From contig JAFUDD010000367.1 in assembly GCA_017459315.1 (NCBI GenBank), positions 1-12,786 of the forward strand: DNA of 12,786 nt. Direction: 5' to 3'. Made by a program: the position numbers and the translations under genes. Every line of letters starts with the position of its first letter. The stretch's first letter is position 1. The notes under the pieces were generated by a model, which was not told where the DNA came from, did no database searches, and saw nothing but the letters and a program-made list of their open reading frames with translations. Shown one piece after another: positions 1 through 6,900 of this stretch. This stretch comes from Clostridia bacterium (GTDB lineage Bacteria; Bacillota_A; Clostridia; Christensenellales; CAG-138).

Positions 1-1
1 C

Positions 2-235
2 CTGTTGATTCTAAAGGAGATCGAAAAGGGCGATGAGATTGATGTTGTGATGCCCGATGGCAAGGTCTATACTTACGTCGTGGAGAAAACAGAGATCCTT
101 GAAACGGACGAAGCCATGCATATCCTGACGATAGAGGGGATGCATTTGATCCTTATGACCTGCTATCCGTTCTATTACACAGGACACGCACCGCAGAAGT
201 TTGTTGCGACGTGTACCATGAAAGACTCGCTATGA
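2..235 (+). CDS. Sortase, class D-like, C-terminal part (5' end outside window)
   Basis: This is the C-terminal ~78 codons of a sortase, the membrane-bound cysteine transpeptidase that joins secreted proteins to the cell wall or to each other. The frame is open to the first bases of the window, so the gene is cut by the window edge rather than starting here; the catalytic His would lie upstream. Family signs are GDEIDVVMPDGKVYTYVV (the beta-strands before the active site) and LILMTCYPFYYTGHAPQKF, which matches the class D pattern TLxTCYPFxYxGxAPxRF. The catalytic Cys codon is at 161-163. The residue aligned with the essential Arg (AP-x-R-F) is Lys, codon 197-199. That change, next to a decayed lipoprotein gene, suggests weakened or lost activity. 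The gene ends in TGA 24 nt before the lipoprotein remnant. Sortase identity is fairly certain; the exact class is less so. Confidence 0.85.
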   Translation: MLILKEIEKGDEIDVVMPDGKVYTYVVEKTEILETDEAMHILTIEGMHLILMTCYPFYYTGHAPQKFVATCTMKDSL

Positions 236-258
236 AATCTATTATTCAAGGTTGAAAA

Positions 259-466
259 ATGAAAAGAATACTTTGTTTTGTACTTGCATTTTAGCTGATA
301 CCGGGTTTCGGATGTAGCAAAGTAAAATGAAGAAGAACAATCGGCGGTTCCTACTATGGAGCCGTCGATTGTTATGTCTGCATCTGTTTCGACCGCCGAC
401 GCGTTGGTCGGCTAAATCACAGCGCCTATTTCAACAGACCTGCTGAGCAAATCCTGTCAAATATGA
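259..466 (+). pseudogene. Decayed lipoprotein gene
   Basis: The sequence starts with a good AAGG ribosome binding site and ATG at 259 and reads MKRILCFVLAF, then a TAG stop (292-294), then LIPGFGCSK, so the stop interrupts a lipoprotein signal peptide just before its lipobox Cys. The first frame ends in TGA at 328. In the next frame (from 329) it continues as EEEQSAVPTMEPSIVMSA, a typical Ser/Thr/Glu-rich lipoprotein linker, so a single-base indel near 325-329 is likely. TAA at 413-415 and TGA at 464-466 follow, and the reading between them (ITAPISTDLLSKSCQI) still looks protein-like. At least four disruptions argue against a working gene. It may once have been the partner of the sortase upstream. 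No downstream globular domain is left, so its family cannot be named. Confidence 0.55.
336..373 (-). terminator. Strong hairpin, possible minus-strand terminator
   Basis: A 16-bp stem (336-351 pairing with 358-373, two G-U type mismatches) closes a 6-nt loop (TACTAT). Read on the minus strand, the stem is followed by a T-rich run (TCTTCTTCATTTTA), as in a Rho-independent terminator. It would stop transcripts coming from the DUF2971 gene whose stop lies 165 nt to the right. It sits inside the lipoprotein remnant, so it may also be chance structure in former coding sequence. Confidence 0.4.
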
Positions 467-491
467 GTCTCTGAATTGTTTCTGAAATCGA

Positions 492-513
492 AAACCAAAG
501 CCCATCTTGGTTT
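492..513 (-). terminator. Weak hairpin after the DUF2971 gene
   Basis: A 7-bp A/T-rich stem (492-498 with 507-513, AAACCAA / TTGGTTT) with an 8-nt loop lies 25 nt after the DUF2971 stop codon. On the minus strand it is followed by TTTTCGATTT. Position and tail fit an intrinsic terminator, but the stem is weak and the hairpin at 336-373 may be the main stop. Confidence 0.3.
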
Positions 514-537
514 AAAAATCATTTTGATTCTTAAAAC

Positions 538-1464
538 TTATCTTCTTGTACGATATGGAATAGTTGATTTTTTAATGATTATGTTTGCGTAGTCAAATCC
601 ATTCTTTGCCAAGAAAAGTCGTACTGTATTGGGAGTACTTCCATTGCACGGTCCTATGGTCACCTCGCGAATGACATCCGTCATAAAATTTCCGGATGCA
701 TCTTCAAGTTTAAGCACATAATGTGGGACAATTGCGGTATTTCCAACATGAAAATCTACACCATGTAAATGACTTTCAGCTTGCGGACGAGCAATTTCAG
801 GCGAATGAATATAACGGACAAAGCAGAATCGAGTTTCTCTTTCATCTATAAAGCCAGTAGGTTTGAAAAAGGGCGCATCATTATCTAGAATTGTTGTACA
901 CCAATTCTTAATAGCGTGATCTATATCTTTTTGAGCGAGCCCAATATTTAATCCTATGTTTTTTAGTTCTTCTAGATATTTCCGTATTTTTTCTTGAATC
1001 AATTCATCATTAATGCTTCTATAGTATTTTACGTCATCATACTTGAACAATATATGTTGATTATACAGTTCTTCAATTCGTTGCTCATCAAATCCAATTG
1101 ATATTCCAAAGCCATCATCTCCGTATCCACGCCATTGAGACAAATTGTCCTGCATGTCTGAAAAACATATGGCTAAACAATAATAACTCGCCCCAAAAGA
1201 GGAGAGCTTCTTTATTGCCAATTTATATACTTTTCGTAAGTTTTCAACTTGATGATATTCTTTCATTCTTGGCCCTTTTTGAGGGGTATCCTCTCTATTA
1301 ATTGCCGGCAAGGATGCAAGACAATTCTTTATTGCATCTTTAACAATATCAACATACTTATAGATTTCGTAGCTATCATTTGACTGTGTCATGTCAGAAA
1401 GCCAAAGCGATCGATTTTTGATGATACTTGAAAAAGTGGAATTCTTGCAATAGTAGTATAGCAT
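538..1464 (-). CDS. DUF2971 family protein
   Basis: A 308-aa cytoplasmic protein without signal peptide or membrane segment. It shows the usual order of DUF2971 blocks: an N-terminal LYYYCKNSTFSSIIKNRSLW then LSDMTQSND (family pattern LYHYxxxxxxxxIIxNxxLWLSDxxxxND, residues 2-30), the central LSQWRGYGDDGFGISIGFD (residues 108-126, pattern WRxYxDxxxGxxIGF), and an acidic FIDERETRF block near residues 205-215. The function of the family is unknown to me. The spaced His/Tyr...Trp-x-x-Tyr...Glu-x-Glu-x-Arg order recalls ADP-ribosyltransferase folds, but that is my inference, and the first-block His found in relatives is Tyr here. The start is supported by AAAGGA 6-7 nt upstream of ATG at 1464. 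It follows the 64-aa gene by 47 nt with no hairpin between, so the two are probably co-transcribed. DUF2971 genes often sit in variable, defence- or toxin-rich regions, which fits the RHS neighbourhood. Confidence 0.8.
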   Translation of the reverse strand: MLYYYCKNSTFSSIIKNRSLWLSDMTQSNDSYEIYKYVDIVKDAIKNCLASLPAINREDTPQKGPRMKEYHQVENLRKVYKLAIKKLSSFGASYYCLAICFSDMQDNLSQWRGYGDDGFGISIGFDEQRIEELYNQHILFKYDDVKYYRSINDELIQEKIRKYLEELKNIGLNIGLAQKDIDHAIKNWCTTILDNDAPFFKPTGFIDERETRFCFVRYIHSPEIARPQAESHLHGVDFHVGNTAIVPHYVLKLEDASGNFMTDVIREVTIGPCNGSTPNTVRLFLAKNGFDYANIIIKKSTIPYRTRR

Positions 1465-1511
1465 TATATGATCCTTTCTTTATTCTTTTTGTAGTGTGTT
1501 TGCCTATCAGT

Positions 1512-1706
1512 TTAAAACATTTTATTGCATGTTTCGATCAGGCGATCTAAACGCCGAAGTTCATCAGTATCCCACGATCTGTATCGTTCAATATATCCTT
1601 TACAGTCTTTGAAACAGTCAAATGCAGTTCTCCATTCACCTTGATCAATTGCTGTCTGTCCTGCGGTGAAACGATTGTCATACTCCCATTCACTAAAAAT
1701 AGCCAT
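1512..1706 (-). CDS. Small helical protein, TPR-like, unknown function
   Basis: A 64-aa soluble protein beginning MAIFSEWEYDN. The start at 1706 is chosen because AGGAGG lies 6 nt upstream; a start 11 codons further up (1739) has no comparable site and would place the ribosome binding site inside the gene. The core DNRFTAGQTAIDQGEWRTAF followed by DCFKDCKGYIERY reads as one helix-turn-helix hairpin like a single TPR unit, followed by a third helix rich in Asp, Glu and Arg. It has two Cys and no export signal. It lies directly upstream of the DUF2971 gene and probably shares its transcript. Its role could be a regulator, antitoxin-like partner or immunity protein, but nothing in the sequence decides this. 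Confidence 0.65.
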   Translation of the reverse strand: MAIFSEWEYDNRFTAGQTAIDQGEWRTAFDCFKDCKGYIERYRSWDTDELRRLDRLIETCNKMF

Positions 1707-1742
1707 TGTCAACCTCCTAATCTTGAGTAATATGATCATGTG

Positions 1743-1806
1743 CTTTTATAACTGACAGTCATTTTATACCTTCTTTTCTGTCAATTTCGTGTCTTATATA
1801 ATTGAC
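1743..1806 (-). promoter_or_regulatory. Two 14-bp direct repeats upstream of the 64-aa/DUF2971 pair
   Basis: On the minus strand the sequence GTCARTTATAWAAG occurs twice, at 1806-1793 and 1756-1743, with 12 of 14 bases identical and start-to-start distance of 50 bp. Between them are TTGACAG and TATAAAATGA, which resemble promoter elements but are too close together (10 nt) to form a normal -35/-10 pair; the TATAAA inside each repeat is another possible -10. The region ends 37 nt before the start of the 64-aa gene, so it is the natural place for its promoter and an operator. Confidence 0.35.
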
Positions 1807-1831
1807 GCTACGAAACAGAAAAAATGACGAG

Positions 1832-1870
1832 AAATGCAAAAATTCCCGGAAGCAAATATGCTTCCGAGAA
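1832..1870 (-). terminator. Rho-independent terminator after the RHS remnant
   Basis: A 12-bp stem (1870-1859 pairing with 1854-1843, one G-T pair) with loop TATT is followed on the minus strand by TTTTTGCATTTC. It starts 3 nt after the TAA of the RHS remnant, exactly where an operon end would be expected. It is the best terminator candidate for anything transcribed leftward from the RHS/LRR operon. Confidence 0.7.
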
Positions 1871-1873
1871 TCT

Positions 1874-2157
1874 TTATAGATTTGAATGATTAGTCAGCAA
1901 AACGAGTATTTCTAACTCGATCGCAGGGATCAAGAGAAGTGACCCCATATCATGTGCATAGGCGCATATGGTATCGTCTCCGCTTTGGTACGTCGCTAAA
2001 AGCGCGGTCTGCGAACTGTTCGCGCCCGGTTTGTAGGTCAGTACCGTGTCGTAGTTGCTGGCGAGGCCGAGACGACGCTGCGTAACTCTGCCGATCGCAT
2101 CGTAGGTGTTCGTTAATACCTTACCACTTTCGAACGTTGCCGTCAAGGGACGGTTGT
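1874..2157 (-). pseudogene. RHS/YD-repeat gene remnant
   Basis: The reading TATFESGKVLTNTYDAIGRV and TQRRLGLASNYDTVLTYKPG onward is nearly identical to residues ~1820-1877 of the large RHS protein in this window. It then drifts (QSGDDTICAYAHDMG against KNGSDTAYAYEYDANG) and ends after a hydrophobic, unrelated tail ending LTNHSNL. No ribosome binding site or proper start precedes it, it has no RHS core motif, and it is far too short to fold. It therefore looks like a leftover of an RHS gene copy that was broken by deletion or recombination. Weaker similarity to the large gene continues a little past 2157 toward 2190. A Met at 2146 could give a 90-aa product, but I do not think it is a real gene. 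Confidence 0.8.
1985..2156 (-). repeat. ~172-bp dispersed direct repeat, copy 1 (RHS remnant)
   Basis: By eye this stretch matches 4817-4988 at a constant offset of 2832 with only a handful of differences (for example near 2075 and 2130-2150), so roughly 97 percent identical. Both copies have the same orientation, so recombination between them would delete the LRR gene and the C-terminal end of the RHS gene including its tip. Confidence 0.9.
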
Positions 2158-2205
2158 TGTAGCCTCGTAGTATCGTAGTCGTAAGCTCATACTGTTGGCG
2201 GTTAT

Positions 2206-2260
2206 GCGGCGCCTATGTTGTTGAGTAAAGCATCATAGGCGCCGCGTTTTCCTGTTTTTT
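2206..2260 (+). terminator. Perfect 12-bp GC-rich hairpin with T tract, plus-strand orientation
   Basis: GCGGCGCCTATG (2206-2217) pairs perfectly with CATAGGCGCCGC (2234-2245) around a 16-nt loop, followed on the plus strand by GTTTTCCTGTTTTTT. This is a textbook intrinsic terminator for rightward transcription, yet no plus-strand gene reads into it here. It may block antisense transcription into the RHS/LRR operon, or be a relic of an earlier gene arrangement. On the minus strand it has no T tract. Confidence 0.55.
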
Positions 2261-2332
2261 CAGTAGCCCCGAACTGCCCCTTGTAGTGTCAGAGGTCTAT
2301 CAGATGGCTCTTTCTGCATATAAAAATGCCAC

Positions 2333-3325
2333 TCATTGCGGCGGCAACGCCGCAAGATCGGAAAGTGCAATGAGAGAAAAACCGTTCCATTTTCCATCGG
2401 TTGGAGAAAAGTTTTCCAAATACTTGTCCATGCAGTAAACCGTCACATCGGAATTGTCATTGTTCATCAAGCCAAACGACTCTCCTGCAACATACCCATA
2501 CTTTTTAGGTGGCATTCCGCAAAAAACGATCTGCTTCAGAAAAGGCATATTGCTCGTCCGCAAGGAAAGTATTACATCAAGTTCGCCGGCTATCACCATG
2601 CAAGCGATGCCCGAATCAGAAAAAACGTCGTAGCCCAGCACTTTCACCGCCGCGGGAATTGTCACGCTTTCCAACGCGGTACAACCGCTGAAAGAATAAT
2701 CTTCGAGTGACTCCAAACACGCGGGAAGATGCACCATCTTGAGCGCAGTACAATCCGTAAAGTTACACCCCATCTCCGTGATCGAGTCCGGCAAAAAGCA
2801 CGTTTCCAATTCAATGCAGTTTGTAAAGGCAAAATCCTGAATGGTTGTTACGCTCTGCGGAAGAATCAGTTCACGAATCCCACATCCTTCAAATGCACTG
2901 CTTTCAATTCGCGTCAACGAGGGCGACCATACAACGGAAGTCAGGTTGACGCACCCGTAAAATGCTTTGCTTTCCACGCAGACAACGCCATTTCCCATAT
3001 CAACAGTCGTTATACTCATGCAGTTTTCAAAAAGCCCTGCGGGAATCGTCGAGACCTCATCGCCGAAAACGACTTCGGTATAATGCGCACTCGCGTCTGA
3101 ATCGTTCATCCACTTTTGAATGTCTTCCTCCGAGTGAAAAACGGCTCGATGTTGATCCGGCGCAACGCCCTGTCCGGACAAGACCATTCCGTTTTGAGTT
3201 AATTCCAGCTCATATCCAGCGCTATCGATTGGAGAAACTAAAGGAATTATGTCCGTTTCGCAGCCTATCAACAAGAAACAGAAGGATATAATTGCAATAC
3301 GAAGGAAATACCATTGTTGACTCAT
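2333..3325 (-). CDS. BspA-type leucine-rich-repeat lipoprotein
   Basis: A 330-aa exported lipoprotein. The N-terminus MSQQWYFLRIAIISFCFLLIGC has a charged start, a hydrophobic stretch and a lipobox (LIGC, lipidated Cys22), so the mature protein should sit on the outer face of the membrane. Residues ~85-240 hold about six LRR_5 (BspA/Treponema type) repeats, with repeated ...LTSVVWSPSLTRIESSAFEG..., ...LILPQSVTTIQDFAF..., ...VTIPAAVKVLGYDVF... units and a Cys at the end of most repeats. The C-terminus (CGMPP, then TVYCMDKYLENF...WNGF) is the usual cap of this family. These repeats bind proteins or surfaces; no catalytic motif is seen. The start has GGAGG 7-8 nt upstream. It begins 15 nt after the RHS stop, so it is surely in the same transcript. 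Its position directly after a predicted cell-wall-hydrolase tip makes it the best candidate for a surface immunity or partner protein, which is inference. Confidence 0.88.
   Translation of the reverse strand: MSQQWYFLRIAIISFCFLLIGCETDIIPLVSPIDSAGYELELTQNGMVLSGQGVAPDQHRAVFHSEEDIQKWMNDSDASAHYTEVVFGDEVSTIPAGLFENCMSITTVDMGNGVVCVESKAFYGCVNLTSVVWSPSLTRIESSAFEGCGIRELILPQSVTTIQDFAFTNCIELETCFLPDSITEMGCNFTDCTALKMVHLPACLESLEDYSFSGCTALESVTIPAAVKVLGYDVFSDSGIACMVIAGELDVILSLRTSNMPFLKQIVFCGMPPKKYGYVAGESFGLMNNDNSDVTVYCMDKYLENFSPTDGKWNGFSLIALSDLAALPPQ
2336..2355 (-). terminator. Small GC hairpin at the LRR gene stop
   Basis: TTGCGGCG (2336-2343) and CGCCGCAA (2348-2355) form a perfect 8-bp stem with a 4-nt loop directly before the stop codon of the LRR gene. 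A run of five T lies on the minus strand at 2326-2322, about 9 nt beyond the stem, which is further than usual for an intrinsic terminator. It may end or stabilise the transcript. Confidence 0.25.
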
Positions 3326-3340
3326 AGTTCCACCTCCGTT

Positions 3341-3922
3341 CTATTTCAGGTTTTTGGGATACAAGTATCCCACTATCGTAATTGGTTTGTTATTGTATGT
3401 CAATTTGCTTTTTACGGATCGTTCTGAAACCCCAAATATATCTTCTCTATCTGTAGAATCAATCATCATGTCATACCCCAAGTATATAGCGGTATGAACA
3501 ATTTTCCCTTCCTCGGTTTTATAGTATAATAGGGCACCAGCAGGTATCTTTGAAATATCACTTTCCTCTTGTCGTAACCATAGAGTACTATCATAATTTG
3601 CCCACTGATACCTTGCGCCTCTGCGAAATCCCGGATCATACATTAAAACGGACGCTCTTACAAGTTGTGCGCAATCCCTTCTGTCATATGATTCCCCGAT
3701 CATTATTTGTGCTTCATTAATATACGATTCTATTACTGGTGGATACTTTATAGGGGGGTGCGCAGTTTCTACATCAGATGAAATTTCTACCTGAATAATT
3801 GGTGGCGTCTCTTCTATGCAATCTACGGTTTGCACACTATTCGAGCAGCCAGTTGTAGCTGCTAATATAATAGCAATAACAACAATAAGGATTTCAGGAA
3901 TGGAAACGGAAGTGTTTCCAGA
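3341..3922 (-). other. RHS tip: hydrophobic segment, lipobox-like Cys, NlpC/P60-type peptidase domain
   Basis: This is the variable C-terminal end of the RHS protein, residues 2179-2369, not a separate gene. Residues ~2187-2200 (ILIVVIAIILAATT) are a membrane-spanning hydrophobic stretch ending GC (Cys2202), much like a lipoprotein signal. From ~2238 (INEAQIMIGESYDRRDCAQL) the pattern is that of NlpC/P60 peptidases: a helix then DC with catalytic Cys2260, then a Gly-Ala-Leu-Leu-Tyr-Tyr strand and VHTAIYLGYD with catalytic His2319, and an Asp a few residues on as likely third residue. Such enzymes cut peptide bonds in cell-wall peptides. The tip is visibly more A/T-rich than the shell (hand count 24 G/C of 60 at 3661-3720 against 36 of 60 at 4861-4920), as expected of a swapped tip. 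Alternative: a CHAP- or transglutaminase-like papain-fold member. Confidence 0.75.
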
Positions 3923-6900
3923 ATAGTCAGTACGAGAGGTGGGATTATTGAGACAGTACGCAAACGTATTGTGCCCGATCACACCCTGTCCGGTGGAGAG
4001 GAGCACATCCGCGGAGATAAATCTTCCTACCGTCGGATCGTAATACCGGCTTTGGAGGTAGTAGAAGTTGGTCTCCTCATCGTACACATACCCGCGGTAA
4101 CGGAACGGGTTCAGCACGCCAAGCGTAGAGGCGAGGGAGCCCGTGCAGCTCAGCTGCTTGCCCCAGGTGTCGTATGTGTACTCGACGACCGTGTTTTTGC
4201 TGTTGTCAATGAGCTTGATTACATCCCCTTGTCCGTTGCGGATGTAGTAGTAATACGTCCCGTTGAAGTTGACGGCTGCAGCTCTGCCTTGCGCGTCGTA
4301 GGAGAACAGCAGTGTGTTGCCGCCCTGCACAAGACTCATCAGCATCGAACCGTTGTAATAGTAGTTCGTCGTGGCTCCGCTGACAGTCTTCTGCGTCCGC
4401 AGTCCGTTTTCGTCGTACGCATAGGTCGTTGTACCGACGCCGGTAAGCTGCTTGCCTTCCCACGTTAAGGTGCTGCCGAGATAGGATGTCGGATTCCCCA
4501 TCGCATCGTAGGAGATCGACTGATTGTTGTAGCTCGTCAGCTGATCGCCCCATGTGCTGTTACCGTAGACATAGGGAATCGTTTGCGTCGGCGTACCGGG
4601 GTCTGCTGCCGTCGTATAGGCATAGACCTTCTTTTCGGTTATGTTGCCCCAGTCGTCATAGGTGTAGGTGACCGTCTGATTCGTGAAGCCGTTGTTTTCA
4701 CGAATCAGCTCGTTTGCGTCGTTGTAGGTATAGGTAACGCTTACCGTTCCCTGCGTGATCGAGGTAATGTTCCCGTTCGCATCGTACTCGTAGGCGTACG
4801 CCGTATCGCTGCCGTTTTTGTACGTCGCTAAAAGCGCGGTCTGCGAACTGTTCGCGCCCGGTTTGTAGGTCAGTACCGTGTCGTAGTTGCTGGCGAGGCC
4901 GAGACGGCGCTGCGTAACTCTGCCGATCGCATCGTAGGTGTTCGTTAATACCTTACCACTTGCGAATGTTGCCGTCAAGGAACGGTTATCGCCGTCGTAG
5001 GTATAGATCGTGTTCCAGCTCTGGCCTGCCGTTGTGTTGGCGAGCTTGGTCAGGTTGTCATTGACGTCGTATTCGTACTTGTAGGAGGATACGATCGAAC
5101 CGTAGCTGATCGAACTACCGGAGCCGGTAAAGCTCTTTTCGAGCGACGCCATGCAGCGTCCTGCATGATCGTAATCAAAGAACGTGGCGCGGTGGGTCTT
5201 GTAATTGCGCTGCTCATACAGATTCCCTTCGGCGTTATAGATCATTTCATACGCAAGGGAATTGTTCAGCTTAATCTGTGTAACGCGATCCAGCTCGTCA
5301 TAGATATACTGCGCGGTAAACCCGTTGCCGTAGGTAACGGAGGAGAGCCGGCCATAGCTGTCGTACGCATTGGTAGACAGCGCGGTATTGCCGACTTTGG
5401 TTGCAAGGGAACGGTTCCAGGTATCATAGGTCAAGCCGTAGACCGTGGAGCCGCGGGTAATGGCGGTCAGTTTTCCGTAGGCGTCATAGCCGTAGGAGAC
5501 GGTACCCGTATCGGCGCTCTGAAGGGATGCAAGCCTCCGCATATTGGCAGCGTTGCCATAGGTATAGGTGCTGACATTCCCCTTGGGATCGGTAATGGAA
5601 GTATTCTGCCGTGTTGTGCTGTCATAGCCGTACAGAACGCTGTTGCCGCGCGCATCGGTAACGGAGGTAGTTAAGCCGTTTGCAGCGTTGTAAGCTGAAG
5701 TGGAGCGGATATAGGTCGAACTGTTGCCGACCTTGGTTTCCGTTACTTGCCCCTTGGCGTTATAGGTATTGGTCGTAACAACGCCCTGCGGAGAGGTCGC
5801 CGTCAGAAGGTTGTGCTTGCTGTCATAGGTATAGTTGGTCTGATTGCCCTTCGGATCCGTTGATCGGGTTACGTTGTTGTTGCTGTCATAGGTAAAGGAA
5901 TCGTGCTGCCCGATCAGGGAGGTATAACCGGTCAGGTTGCCGGAGGAATCATAGGCGTATGCCTGACTGAATTCTTCACGGTACAGCTGCATACCGTCAA
6001 AGTACGAGGTATTGCAGGCATAGGAGAACTCCGCTTGCAGCGCAACATAGGTATAGGCGGAGGGAGCAACGGCGGAACCGCATACGTACTGCCACTGTGA
6101 AATGTCAGTAAGGAACGGCATTTTCACAATGCTGATTTCGTTATAGTCGCTGTCCAGGAAGCGGACCCGAATATTCAGGTTGCAATAGCTTCTGTCATAT
6201 GGACTTGTGTTTGCGATCCTCTGCGTGGTACAGGCCGGCGAGTTTGTATAGCACCATGCGCCGAAGGTCCATGTATCCCCGGCGCTGCCGTTGACGCGCG
6301 TATTGCAGTACAGATAGTTGTTGTAACTGTTTCCTGCAATTTTGTAGACATGCGTGTCCAGCATCGAAGGATGCGTCGTTCCCAGTGGCGTTGTATCCGA
6401 GCCGACATCCACGATCCCGCTGGGGGAGGTATCACAGTTTCCGTTAAAGTAATACTGATTGGTTCCGTTGTTCCAGTCCGTATTTTCCACCAGATTGTAG
6501 CGTCCGGGAGAAGCGCTTTGCTCGAACTGCACATAATCGACCCAGGCTTGTGCGCTTCCTCCGTTAACCACCTTTACGGTAACGGTTCCCGTATACGTCG
6601 ATCGAAAACTGACGGAAAGCTTCTCCCATCCGGAGCCTTGCGCAACACCGACAGATGCGGGGGCGGATGTGACCGTGCTTCCGCTTGTCGGTACGATCTG
6701 CAAGTACACGCCCGATCCGCCGCACACCGAAGCAGAGAGCGTATACGTTTTTCCACTCGTTACCGAAACCGTTTGAGCGATATTCGCGGACGCATTCAAT
6801 CGCATGGTGCGATGTCCGTTGTATCCGTAATCTCCGTAATACGAAGCGCCCGTACCAAGCGTCCATTCCGCGCTCCTCGCAAAATGGCCGTTTTTCAGAA

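Noticed and set aside
1098..1301. 67-codon plus-strand frame inside the DUF2971 gene
   Set aside because: It is antisense to a well-supported gene and has no start signal or domain.
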